DNA of 64,000 nt, from the NCBI GenBank assembly GCA_026706025.1, contig JAPOZO010000056.1:1-64000 (forward strand), read 5' to 3'. The notes under the pieces are model-generated. The model had not been told where the DNA came from, ran no database searches, and was given only the letters and a program-made list of their open reading frames with translations. The DNA is from Candidatus Poribacteria bacterium. GTDB taxonomy: Bacteria; Poribacteria; WGA-4E; WGA-3G. The position numbers and the translations under genes are program-made. Positions 35,360 to 44,485 of this stretch are shown one piece after another; the stretch's first letter is position 1; every line of letters begins with the position of its first letter.

Positions 35360-36691
35360 ATGGCAAACAATGATGTCGAACTCATCCAACAAAGCCTTGC
35401 AGGCGACCAAAGTGCTTTCGCTAATTTGGTAAAAAAATACCAAAAGTCTGTCCACGCGCTTGCATGGCGGAAGATAGGGGATTTCCACATCGCTGAAGAG
35501 GTTACACAGGACACCTTCCTGCAAGTCCATAAAAAACTGGAGACCCTGAAGGATCCACATCGGTTTGAGGGATGGCTGTATAGAATCGCTTCACGCCAGT
35601 GCCACGCCTGGCTTAGAAAGAAACGGATGCAGACGCAATCGTTGGAGGAAACCGACCCCGCGCTGATAGAAAAGATGACGTATTCTCAATACATTGCCGA
35701 AGAGCAGGCAAAGGCTGCGACAGAAGCACAGCGCAGTATCGCCCATAAATTGCTTGCACGGCTGCGGGAAAGTGAACGTACCGTTGTTACACTCCACTAC
35801 TTCGGAGAAATGACGGTTGAAGAGATTAGCCGGTTTTTAGGTGTGTCGGCGAGTACCATTAAAAGTCGGCTCCGTCGCGCCCGGCTCCGTCTCAAAAAAG
35901 CCGAACCGATGATCCGAGAGGCACTGGAGGGTTTCCAAATCAGGGCGAATCTCACCGAGAATATCATGCAAGAAATCTCACGCATTGAACCCGTGGTCCC
36001 CGCCGGTGGTAAACCGTTCATTCCGTGGGCAATCGCCGCTTCAACCCTTGCCCTCGTGGTGTTGGCACTTGGTGTCAGCAATGCGTATCTAACGCGTTTC
36101 CAGCAGCCTTACAACTTTGATGCCACATCGGAGATGACAGTAGAACTCATTGATACGCCGATTGTTCTGAATCTGGCATCGAAACCGGATGTGCGCACCC
36201 AAATCGGTAAGTCTACTATACCTAATAGAGGCAGTGGGTTTACCCCAAGCATGAGTCAATCCGAATATATGCCAAGATTTCTCACCGCACAGACACAGAT
36301 CGTTACACTCAACGATGCGGAGCCTTCGCGAGATGTTTTGAGTGTCTTCCGGACACCAGACGCTGAATATCAAGATTACACCGTTGTTGAGATTGATACG
36401 ACAGCGTTTAAAGAGGGCGGTGTCCTCACTGTTGAACTCTGGATGGGGAGCGCAGAGGCTGCGGGGGCTTTCATCCTGTTTGACAGCGACACCGAACTCG
36501 CTACAGACGGGATGCCCAAAGTTATACTGACCGCAGCATCGGGGATCGTCCCCGGTAAATCGGGGAGGCTCACGCACCGTTTTGACAAAGGCGGACGTTT
36601 TAAGTTAGGTGCCACCGGTAATGCATTCAGTGGAAAAGGAAAAGTTAACTCCTTTCTCGCAACAATCTCTGTAGACTCCGCCCCAAGATAA
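35360..36691 (+). CDS. Membrane-anchored ECF sigma factor 1 with selenoprotein-type beta domain
   Basis: 443 aa. Sigma-2 (about 5-85, with AWRKIGDFHIAEEVTQDTFL) and sigma-4 (about 130-185, SERTVVTLHYFGEM...SASTIKSRLRRAR). Then a conserved TENIMQEIS helix, a TM helix (about 221-243, PWAIAASTLALVVLALGV), a conserved outer segment (NFDATSEMTVELI) and a C-terminal beta domain (about 328-443, YTVVEIDTTAFKEGG) homologous to the ends of selenoproteins B-D. Expected topology: sigma inside, C-terminus outside. Cotranscription with selenoprotein D is likely. Confidence 0.85.
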   Translation: MANNDVELIQQSLAGDQSAFANLVKKYQKSVHALAWRKIGDFHIAEEVTQDTFLQVHKKLETLKDPHRFEGWLYRIASRQCHAWLRKKRMQTQSLEETDPALIEKMTYSQYIAEEQAKAATEAQRSIAHKLLARLRESERTVVTLHYFGEMTVEEISRFLGVSASTIKSRLRRARLRLKKAEPMIREALEGFQIRANLTENIMQEISRIEPVVPAGGKPFIPWAIAASTLALVVLALGVSNAYLTRFQQPYNFDATSEMTVELIDTPIVLNLASKPDVRTQIGKSTIPNRGSGFTPSMSQSEYMPRFLTAQTQIVTLNDAEPSRDVLSVFRTPDAEYQDYTVVEIDTTAFKEGGVLTVELWMGSAEAAGAFILFDSDTELATDGMPKVILTAASGIVPGKSGRLTHRFDKGGRFKLGATGNAFSGKGKVNSFLATISVDSAPR

Positions 36692-36812
36692 CGCTTATCT
36701 TTTTAGAAAACCAACCCCGATATCTACGCCTCAGTGTAACCCCATCTATACAACACTAATCTTATTCCATTTTGACTAAAGTTCAAGTTTTACATCTTTT
36801 TTTCACCGTTAT
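36692..36812. other. Intergenic stretch with no gene
   Basis: AT-rich. No terminator hairpin that I can support. The ECF-type motif E begins at 36813. Confidence 0.4.
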
Positions 36813-36839
36813 GCACGTTTCTGCTTAAAAAATCGCGTC
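36813..36839 (+). promoter_or_regulatory. ECF-type promoter motif E
   Basis: GCACGTTTCTG then GCGTCTTTAATG, 22 bp start to start, 131 bp before the ATG at 36970. Confidence 0.55.
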
Positions 36840-36969
36840 TTTAATGTACGACAGGTATCAAAAATAGGCGTGAAATGCAATAATTTCTTTAAACTGAATA
36901 ACTCGGTAAAAGGAATAGAATTTAAATCCGAACTGCATTAAGATAATAAATTGGAGGGGAATCGTTAAA

Positions 36970-37980
36970 ATGGAAAATAAACGTCCGTATTCAGTATTCG
37001 TAATGCTGATGTTATTGAGTCATGTCCTACTGACAATAGATGTTATCGCACAAGATATAGGTTCCGAGTATATCTCTTTCTCTACTAACAGGAACGGTAA
37101 CTACGATATTTATATGATAGATAGACACGGCGGTAATCTTCAAGCACTCCTTGACGGTCCCGCAGATGAGATTCACGCGAGATGGTCTCCGAATGGACGC
37201 TACTTGGCTTATGCCTCGAATGAAAATGCTGCCTTTTATAATATTTATGTCATGGATATGCGCACCCAACAACGTTGGCAACTCACGGATCTCCCCGCCA
37301 ATGACACGACCCCGACATGGTCACCAGACGGGACGGAAATCGCTTTTATTTCTGATCGAAGGGGCGAGTATCGGATCTACAAGATGGGTATAAACGGCGA
37401 AAAACTTAGCCACTTGACCAAGGGTGGGAGCGATTGGGGGCCCGCTTGGTCTCCCGATGGACAATGGATCGCGTACAATACACTCCAACCTGACCCACCT
37501 CACAAACGTGTTTACCTCTATATTGTATCTGCTGATGGGAGAAAGCCGAGACGGCTGGCAACGGCTGTGGAGAAGGGACGCAGTGCGGCATGGTCTCCTG
37601 ATAGTAAGAAGATTGCCTTTTCCACTTGGGAACTTGGGATAGGACCAAAAATTGCGATTATAGATGTAGAGAGTGGGAAACTCCGTCGTGTGACGCTTGG
37701 CGGGCGCGTTCCTGGGGGACGTGTATTCATGAAGTACGCCCCGGCATGGTCTCCAGATGGGAAGTGGATCGCTTATGTTTCGGATAATTTAGAAGTCCAG
37801 CACAAGACTTTTCTCTATGTCGTTGATGCTGCAGGTGAGGAACGCGCGGAATCCATTCGACTCACAACACATCTATCAACAAATATATCGCCCGCGTGGG
37901 TGCCAGAGCCATTCTTCTCTGTTTCACCAAGCGCAGAAAAAATGACAACGCTTTGGGGCAAACTCAAGCAACATAGATAG
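36970..37980 (+). CDS. Secreted PD40 (TolB-like) propeller protein
   Basis: 336 aa. GGAGGGG 10 nt before the ATG. Signal peptide about 1-28. Six PD40 repeats with the signature (A/T)WSPDGxxIA(F/Y). The tail is FFSVSP followed by TTLWGKLKQ, the C-terminal tag shared by several proteins here. Lies between sigma 1 and sigma 2. Probably exported. Ligand unknown. Confidence 0.85.
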   Translation: MENKRPYSVFVMLMLLSHVLLTIDVIAQDIGSEYISFSTNRNGNYDIYMIDRHGGNLQALLDGPADEIHARWSPNGRYLAYASNENAAFYNIYVMDMRTQQRWQLTDLPANDTTPTWSPDGTEIAFISDRRGEYRIYKMGINGEKLSHLTKGGSDWGPAWSPDGQWIAYNTLQPDPPHKRVYLYIVSADGRKPRRLATAVEKGRSAAWSPDSKKIAFSTWELGIGPKIAIIDVESGKLRRVTLGGRVPGGRVFMKYAPAWSPDGKWIAYVSDNLEVQHKTFLYVVDAAGEERAESIRLTTHLSTNISPAWVPEPFFSVSPSAEKMTTLWGKLKQHR

Positions 37981-38047
37981 TTAGCCATTCCAATCCACAA
38001 GGAAAAACAACGCGTTTCTGTAAGCACATGATTTTTTTTGGCACAAT

Positions 38048-38074
38048 GCACGTTTTTCTTCCCAAAATCGCGTC
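38048..38074 (+). promoter_or_regulatory. ECF-type promoter motif D
   Basis: GCACGTTTTTC then GCGTCTTTTATAAT, 22 bp start to start, 87 bp before the ATG of sigma 2. Confidence 0.65.
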
Positions 38075-38160
38075 TTTTATAATATAATACTGTATGAGTT
38101 GTTCAGTTAAACGTTTTAACGCATACCAACGCTATTAAATCCATTCGTTAGGATAGCCGC

Positions 38161-41100
38161 ATGAAACAAGAAAACGATGCTCAGTTAATCGACGATATCT
38201 TGTCTGGCGACACCACCGCATTTAACACTTTGGTCGAAAAGTACCAAAAGAGTGTCCACGCGCTCGTCTGGCGAAAAATCGGTGATTTTCATTACGCTGA
38301 AGAGATTACACAAGATACCTTCCTACAGGCATATAAAAAACTTTCGACGCTCAAGAATCCGAATCTATTCGCCGGATGGCTGTATGTCATTGCAAATCGA
38401 CTCAGCATCAAGTGGCTACGAGAGCAAAAACCTGTCCCACAATCGTTAGAGACCATACCTGTGAACGAGATAGAAGAATCCTCTTATACGCGTTATGTGT
38501 CCGAACATCAGGATATAAACGCAACCGAGTATCGCCGCGAACTCGTCCAAAAACTTCTCGAAAAACTCCCTGATAGTGAACGCACGGTTATGACACTTTA
38601 CTATCTCAGTGAAATGACGACCAAGGAGATTGGCAAATTCTTGGGAGTCTCGGTGCACACGATTACGAGTCGGCTCCAGCGGGCAAGAAAACGTCTACAG
38701 CGTGACGAAGAACGCTTGGTTCAGGAGGTGCTCGGCGGTGTACAGGTCTCGGCACGTCTCAGCGAGAATATCATGCGAGAAGTCGCAGAGATAGAAACGA
38801 CATCTCCACCAATTAGCAAACCGTTGCTACCGTGGGCGGCTTTTAGTGCAGCCGTGGTCTTGATCGTCGTGCTGCTTGGCACAAGCAACCAATACCTTGC
38901 GCGCTTTCAGAAACCGTATAGCTTCGAGGCACAATCTGAACCGACTATCGAAATTATTGATACACTTGTTACGCTTGATATCGATTCAAAACCGGATGTC
39001 CGAAATCAGATTGGACAAGCTGCGTTCCCCGGAAAAAGCAACAGTCATGGTTTACAGACCTCTGAAACGCCGCTGGCAGCTACCGTCGGAGTGGATGCTG
39101 CAAAGTTTTCTACCTCGCAGTGGATGCAGGTATCTGGACCTCAAAAGGGACCCGCCTATGGCATCTTTACGACCCCCGAAGGAACGCTCCACGCCTCTAC
39201 ACAGACAGGTATTTACAGATTACCAACGGGAGAAACGACGTGGGGGCGCATCAATGCAAATCCATCAATTAATAGGGGCTACATATCAATGGCAGCATAT
39301 AGGGACACCCTCTATATCGCTTCCATTGATGAAATCTTTGCTTCAAATGACGATGGCGAGACGTGGCACGTCTTTTGCTCGCGACCCAGCGGACGTGCTG
39401 TTGGATTGGTAATAACCGATGCCCCCGAATCCACCCGTTCGCCAACACCTATTACAATGTATCTCGCTCTCCGAGATAAAGGCGTTTTCCAATCTACGGA
39501 TGCCGGCACCGAGTGGAATTTACTTAGTGAAGGATTAACAAACAGACGCATTTACAGCATTGCTGCGATTGAAAACAGGGTATTTGTTGGAACAGATGAA
39601 GGACTCTACCGCCTCAACGCGGGTGTTTGGCAGGAATTATCGGTGGATGCCGCCAAAACTACCCAATCTCTTGAGAACTTTGAAGACAAGACTCCTACTA
39701 ACACAGACAGCGGTTTCTATCGTTTCAGCTCAGGTATTTGGGAACAGGTGCCGATAGAATCTGTCAATGCTATTCATGCCTTAGCAGCCTTTGAGAATAA
39801 TCTTTATGTTGGCATGGGACCGGATCTGTCTATGTGGGCGAGATCGACGAAATCGGAATTAGCGGAATTAGGTGTAATAGTGGATGTGAACTCGGTGCAG
39901 GGCGGAATTTTTCGCTCAGCAGACTTGGGGGAATCATGGACTGAGATAACGCCTAAGGATAAACCGCTCTTTTTTACAGTCCTAACCGGTATAAAGCTTT
40001 TGGTTGCGGGTGAGACGCTCCTCGTACAAGGTGTTGAACAATTCCGGTCAACAGACGCGGGGCGGACTTGGACGCAATTGGACACTGCCCCTGTTCCGTC
40101 TCCACTTGATTTCCGACGAATAGTCGCGGCGGATGAAAGGGTTTTTTATTCAATTGGCGGAGACGGTGTTTATCGCACAACGGATGCTGGCGACTCATGG
40201 CATCTATTTATGGCGGGTGTCATAGGAACGGGGATTCGGAGTTTGGTAGCATTCAACAACGGACTCTGTGCGTATACCGGCAGAGACATCGTTCAGTCAA
40301 CCGATGGTGGCGAATCGTGGAAAAGGATTCCCGTTGATACTGACGATTACTTCATGTTGTCTTATGGTTCAAAGTTAACGGTTAAAGATGGTAAGCTTTA
40401 TGGCATCGCATCTGAAGTGAAAAATTTTCGGATTTTCGGTCTATCTGCGGAGGGTGATACCCTCGTTCCAAGAGAAAAAACACCTGCTTTTGATGAAGAA
40501 ATGCTTTCCACCGAGTCGTGGAAAACGCTTGCAGCGGCAGAACAGTTCCATTTGCCTGATGACCTCGAAGAGAACCCTCAGTTGACGAAAACATTGCGCA
40601 ATATGACTACCTTTGCAAGGGTCGGCGGATTTGCAGTCAGTGGTGAGACATTCTATGTCGAGTACCTCCGGCGGCTTTTCAAGTGGAAACCCGGCGACCC
40701 GGAATGGACGGATACTGGATTAATAGACCTTACGCAAAAATCCCCTTGGGGTCAGCGAGGCTATGGGTTCAAGTTAGCCGCATCTGGAGAAACCGTCTAC
40801 GTCGGGAAGCGAGATGGTAAGTTGTTTCAATCATTTGACGGTGGAAACAGTTGGAGAGATATCACGTTAATCCTTCCGCTTCGTTTTACGTATTTCAAGG
40901 AGATAGTTTTTGCGGGATCAACGGTTCATGTTGCAACAGATACGGGTGTTTTGGCTTCACAGAACGGGGAACACTGGCGCGTGCTGACCGATGGAATGGG
41001 GCAGAGTCCCGTTATAGACATGTTCGCTGTAGATGGTACCACGGTTTATGGTGCTGGTAATGCGGGTGCCTATCATTTAGGGAGCCGTGGCAAGTGGGAA

Positions 41101-41238
41101 CAGGTTTCTCCAAATGTTCCGGGTAAAATTATCTCTCTCGCCATCAATAACGACAGACTTTATGTTGTTGCCTCACGTCGTGGGTTATTTCACATCCCAC
41201 TTGATGAGAAATTTCACAAGGCATCAATCAGTGAATAG
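38161..41238 (+). CDS. Membrane-anchored ECF sigma factor 2 with Asp-box propeller
   Basis: 1025 aa. Sigma-2/sigma-4 (about 5-190), TM helix about 221-243 (PWAAFSAAVVLIVVLLGT), then the conserved segment YSFEAQSEPTIEIID. From about 319 there are at least six BNR/Asp-box motifs (STDAGTEW, SADLGESW, STDAGRTW, TTDAGDSW, STDGGESW, SFDGGNSW), as in Ycf48/sortilin-like propellers, to near the end. It probably senses or binds something outside. Known relatives with Asp boxes include sialidases, but catalytic residues are not recognisable here. Confidence 0.85.
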   Translation: MKQENDAQLIDDILSGDTTAFNTLVEKYQKSVHALVWRKIGDFHYAEEITQDTFLQAYKKLSTLKNPNLFAGWLYVIANRLSIKWLREQKPVPQSLETIPVNEIEESSYTRYVSEHQDINATEYRRELVQKLLEKLPDSERTVMTLYYLSEMTTKEIGKFLGVSVHTITSRLQRARKRLQRDEERLVQEVLGGVQVSARLSENIMREVAEIETTSPPISKPLLPWAAFSAAVVLIVVLLGTSNQYLARFQKPYSFEAQSEPTIEIIDTLVTLDIDSKPDVRNQIGQAAFPGKSNSHGLQTSETPLAATVGVDAAKFSTSQWMQVSGPQKGPAYGIFTTPEGTLHASTQTGIYRLPTGETTWGRINANPSINRGYISMAAYRDTLYIASIDEIFASNDDGETWHVFCSRPSGRAVGLVITDAPESTRSPTPITMYLALRDKGVFQSTDAGTEWNLLSEGLTNRRIYSIAAIENRVFVGTDEGLYRLNAGVWQELSVDAAKTTQSLENFEDKTPTNTDSGFYRFSSGIWEQVPIESVNAIHALAAFENNLYVGMGPDLSMWARSTKSELAELGVIVDVNSVQGGIFRSADLGESWTEITPKDKPLFFTVLTGIKLLVAGETLLVQGVEQFRSTDAGRTWTQLDTAPVPSPLDFRRIVAADERVFYSIGGDGVYRTTDAGDSWHLFMAGVIGTGIRSLVAFNNGLCAYTGRDIVQSTDGGESWKRIPVDTDDYFMLSYGSKLTVKDGKLYGIASEVKNFRIFGLSAEGDTLVPREKTPAFDEEMLSTESWKTLAAAEQFHLPDDLEENPQLTKTLRNMTTFARVGGFAVSGETFYVEYLRRLFKWKPGDPEWTDTGLIDLTQKSPWGQRGYGFKLAASGETVYVGKRDGKLFQSFDGGNSWRDITLILPLRFTYFKEIVFAGSTVHVATDTGVLASQNGEHWRVLTDGMGQSPVIDMFAVDGTTVYGAGNAGAYHLGSRGKWEQVSPNVPGKIISLAINNDRLYVVASRRGLFHIPLDEKFHKASISE

Positions 41239-41278
41239 GTACTAACAGGACTAATCTTGAGGAATTACATACGCGCAA

Positions 41279-41395
41279 TACGTTCTCGGCGAAACATGTT
41301 GGGGACCAAAACAGTTTCTCTCCGTATCGCCAAGTGTAGAGAAACAGACGACACTCTGGGGCAGACTCAAGCAAGCGGAAAATGCCGCCAAGTAG
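41279..41395 (+). pseudogene. Remnant: C-terminal tail of a lost PD40-type gene
   Basis: In frame it reads TCWGPKQFLSVSPS, VEKQTTLWGRLKQ and AENAAK before TAG (41393-41395). This matches the SVSP...TTLWGxLKQ tail of the 36970 gene. There is no upstream coding part and no start. A PD40 gene was deleted here, leaving its last codons. Confidence 0.65.
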
Positions 41396-41424
41396 ATACT
41401 GAATTATAAGAGGAATTTGTTAAG

Positions 41425-42414
41425 ATGAAACGTACCCGAACTTATGTAGTGTTATTGCTAAGTATCAATCTGTTCGTCAGCAGTGGACAGGTGGTTTCCG
41501 ATGAGGTCATCTCTTTTATTTCCAGAGAAGATGGAACGTGTCCTATCATTCTCATGAACACGCAAGGAAAGATACTCAAAAAAGTGATAACAGCACCGGG
41601 AAAACCAGGGAACCTGACCTGGGCTCCTGATGGACGTTCGTTTGCCTACGGGTCGCGCCGAACTGGAAGTCCTGATATTCATGTGATGGATATAAAAACG
41701 AATACACACCGTCAGTTGACTTTCCATGGTAGAAGAGATATATGGCCCGCATGGTCCCCCAACGGGAAATGGATCGCATTCGTTTCGGATCGTACGGGGT
41801 GGATGAGCATCTACAGAATGGATGTCAATGGAGAAAATGTGAAGAAATTGACGAATCGAGGGGACTGCGGCAGACCCGCTTGGTCGCCAGACAGCCAATG
41901 GATCGCTTATGCGTTAGCACCGGATAAACTCATTTACGGTCTTTTTGTGATGGATGCTGAGGGTAGAAAGACAAAGAAGATCGCAGAGAATGTGCCGCCC
42001 CGCGGCTGCACATGGTCGCCTGATGGTAAACAGATCGCTTTTACCGCGTGGGATGCTGAAGGCGGAATCAATATTTTCAGCACTAACGTGAATGGCAAAA
42101 AATTGCGCCAACTCACCTGGTCGGCTTTAGGAACAATCATCTCTCAACCTGTGTGGTCACCGAGTGGGAAATGGATTGCCTATTTTTTGGGGACAAGGCC
42201 AGTCGGGTTCGGAGTTCCTGTAGATCAGATTTACGCTAAGGGAGTCATCCGTATTATAGATACAACAGCAAACGGAGAGCGCGAGAAATCAATTAAAGCG
42301 ACAAAAGGCTTGCTGGCCGGTCCTTCTATTGAGTGGGTGCCGGAGGGATTCCTTTCCGTTTCTCCGCAACCGCACTTGCTAACAACGACATGGGGAGATG
42401 TCAAAAAACAGTAG
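41425..42414 (+). CDS. Secreted PD40 propeller protein, first gene of a four-gene operon
   Basis: 329 aa. Signal peptide about 1-23. PD40 repeats (TWAPDGRSFAYGSRR, AWSPNGKWIAFVSDR, TWSPDGKQIAFTAWD). Tail FLSVSPQPHLLTTTWGDVKKQ. It is followed by three more PD40 genes at 10-11 bp spacing. More diverged from them than they are from one another. GAGGAATTTG ribosome region before the ATG. Confidence 0.85.
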   Translation: MKRTRTYVVLLLSINLFVSSGQVVSDEVISFISREDGTCPIILMNTQGKILKKVITAPGKPGNLTWAPDGRSFAYGSRRTGSPDIHVMDIKTNTHRQLTFHGRRDIWPAWSPNGKWIAFVSDRTGWMSIYRMDVNGENVKKLTNRGDCGRPAWSPDSQWIAYALAPDKLIYGLFVMDAEGRKTKKIAENVPPRGCTWSPDGKQIAFTAWDAEGGINIFSTNVNGKKLRQLTWSALGTIISQPVWSPSGKWIAYFLGTRPVGFGVPVDQIYAKGVIRIIDTTANGEREKSIKATKGLLAGPSIEWVPEGFLSVSPQPHLLTTTWGDVKKQ

Positions 42415-42424
42415 AGGAACTTGT

Positions 42425-43447
42425 ATGAAAACGATACAGTTGTTAGTTTTTGCCATATTGATTCTGTTAGTGCTAAATGTTTGTGCTTTTCCGCTTTTTG
42501 CCAAAGCACCGACAACCCCCAAAATACTGTTTACCTCCGCACGCGATGGCAACTATGAAGTCTATATCATGAACCCGGATGGTAGTGAAAAGGTAAACCT
42601 AACCCGACATCACGCACATGATCAGGATGCTGTGTGGTCCCCAACAGGCGAACAGATTCTTTTTGTCTCGGATCGCGGGGGTAAACGAGATCTCTATCTG
42701 ATGAATTTGAACGGCACGAATGTCCGACGCGTCTTCAAATCCAAAACAGAGACCGGTAGAGAAGATCCGGCGTGGGCACCCGATGGTAAACGGATTGCCT
42801 ACTGGTACCGCAGAGGAAAGGACGGGCCGAGCGGTGTTTACATCGCTACCTTAGGTAAACAAGATGCGGAATATTTCGTGTTGGGTTCGGCACCGGCATG
42901 GTCGCCGGATGGCAGAGAAATCGCTTGTGGTGCAGCTGATCCCGGAGGTGCCTGGCTCATATTAGCCGATGTCCGCACACGAAAGTACACACGACTGCTA
43001 CCCAAGAAAGCATTACCTTGGCAACGCTTTCCATCCTGGTCGGCAACAGGCGATAAACTCGTCTTTGTTGGCCACAAAGATCCCTTACCGGTCATCGCGG
43101 GAAAGGGTATAGACGAAGCAAGGGCTTTGCACAACGCATGGACGGACAAACAGACCATCTTCATTGTGAATCGCGATGGCACCGGTCTCCAACAACTCGT
43201 TGATGAAGCCGGTAAAGAGGCTGGGGTACCTGCGATATCGCCAAATGGTGAACAAGTTCTTTATACACAGCAAACTAATGTTGAGAATCAGATCTTCAAG
43301 CTTGATATAAACAGCGGTGTTCGGACGCAGCTGACGCACATTTCACGAAATTTTGGTGGGGATTGGTTTGATCCGGCGTATGCGTTGCCCGTTTCACCGC
43401 AGCCACATTTGCTCACGATTACGTGGGGAGATGTGAAAAAACAATAA
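42425..43447 (+). CDS. Secreted PD40 propeller protein, operon gene 2
   Basis: About 340 aa from ATG 42425 (GGAAC before it). An earlier in-frame start at 42398 would overlap the preceding gene. Signal peptide about 1-26 (VCAFPLFAKA). PD40 repeats, for example TSARDGNYEVYIMNPDGS and AWAPDGKRIAYWYRRG. Tail VSPQPHLLTITWGDVKKQ. Very close to gene 4 of the operon. Confidence 0.85.
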   Translation: MKTIQLLVFAILILLVLNVCAFPLFAKAPTTPKILFTSARDGNYEVYIMNPDGSEKVNLTRHHAHDQDAVWSPTGEQILFVSDRGGKRDLYLMNLNGTNVRRVFKSKTETGREDPAWAPDGKRIAYWYRRGKDGPSGVYIATLGKQDAEYFVLGSAPAWSPDGREIACGAADPGGAWLILADVRTRKYTRLLPKKALPWQRFPSWSATGDKLVFVGHKDPLPVIAGKGIDEARALHNAWTDKQTIFIVNRDGTGLQQLVDEAGKEAGVPAISPNGEQVLYTQQTNVENQIFKLDINSGVRTQLTHISRNFGGDWFDPAYALPVSPQPHLLTITWGDVKKQ

Positions 43448-43458
43448 AAGGAACTGCT

Positions 43459-44475
43459 ATGAAAAGGATACAGTTGTTAATTTTTGTCATATTGATTCTG
43501 TTAGTGCTAAATGTTTGTGCTTCTCCGCTCTTTGCCAAAGCACCGGCGACCCCTAAAATCTTGTTTACATCCTCACGGGATGGCAATCGGGAGATTTACA
43601 TGATGAACCCAGACGGTTCTGAACAGGTGAACCTAACAGAACATCGAGACGCGGATGTTGATGCCGTCTGGTCACCTACAGGTGAGCAGATTCTTTTTGT
43701 TTCTGACCGTGATGGCATCCGAGATTTATATTTGATGGATCCAGATGGAGACAATGTCCGACGCGTCTTCAAAAAGGACGCTTATAGAGACGAACCGGCG
43801 TGGTCGCCCGATGGTAAACAGATTGCTTATACATACGCCGAAGGGTTGGGCAGCCCGTCTTTTATTTACACTGCGACCTTAGGGGACCAGAAAGAGGAAC
43901 TTGTTGTGAGAGGCTTTTTTCCGGCATGGTCGCCCGACGGAACGGAAATCGTTTATATCACCTATGTCCCTATTGGACATGCCCGCCGGGTTACGTTTGT
44001 TGATGTCCGCACACGAAAACTGACACGCCTGCTACCCAAGGAAGCAATGGATTGGCAAAACTTTCCGTCTTGGTTAGCAACACGTGACAAACTCGTCTTT
44101 TCTTGGAATAAGCATCCGTTGCCACCAGATTTCGATCCGTTGAAAGATCGTTTCCCGCCTGTATGGAGAAACAAGGAGACCATCTACATTGTGAATCGCG
44201 ACGGCACCGATCTCCAACAACTCGTCGATGAAGCCGGTGCCTACGCGCAGTATCCCGCGTCATCGCCGAATGGAGATGAGGTCCTTTATACACAAGAGGT
44301 TGATGGGCACTTCCAACTCTTCAAAATCAATGTGAACAGCGGCATTCAGACACAGTTGACACATGTTGCGGGAAGAAATCTTGGCGGGGATTGGTTTGAT
44401 CCGGCGTATGCGTTGCCCGTTTCACCACAACCGGAGTTGCTCACGACAACATGGGGAGATGTGAAAAAACAGTAG
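43459..44475 (+). CDS. Secreted PD40 propeller protein, operon gene 3
   Basis: 338 aa from ATG 43459. Same signal peptide type (VCASPLFAKAPATPK) and repeats (TSSRDGNREIYMMNPDGS). The internal part is clearly more divergent from genes 2 and 4 than those two are from each other. Tail VSPQPELLTTTWGDVKKQ. Confidence 0.85.
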   Translation: MKRIQLLIFVILILLVLNVCASPLFAKAPATPKILFTSSRDGNREIYMMNPDGSEQVNLTEHRDADVDAVWSPTGEQILFVSDRDGIRDLYLMDPDGDNVRRVFKKDAYRDEPAWSPDGKQIAYTYAEGLGSPSFIYTATLGDQKEELVVRGFFPAWSPDGTEIVYITYVPIGHARRVTFVDVRTRKLTRLLPKEAMDWQNFPSWLATRDKLVFSWNKHPLPPDFDPLKDRFPPVWRNKETIYIVNRDGTDLQQLVDEAGAYAQYPASSPNGDEVLYTQEVDGHFQLFKINVNSGIQTQLTHVAGRNLGGDWFDPAYALPVSPQPELLTTTWGDVKKQ

Positions 44476-44485
44476 GGAAACTCCT

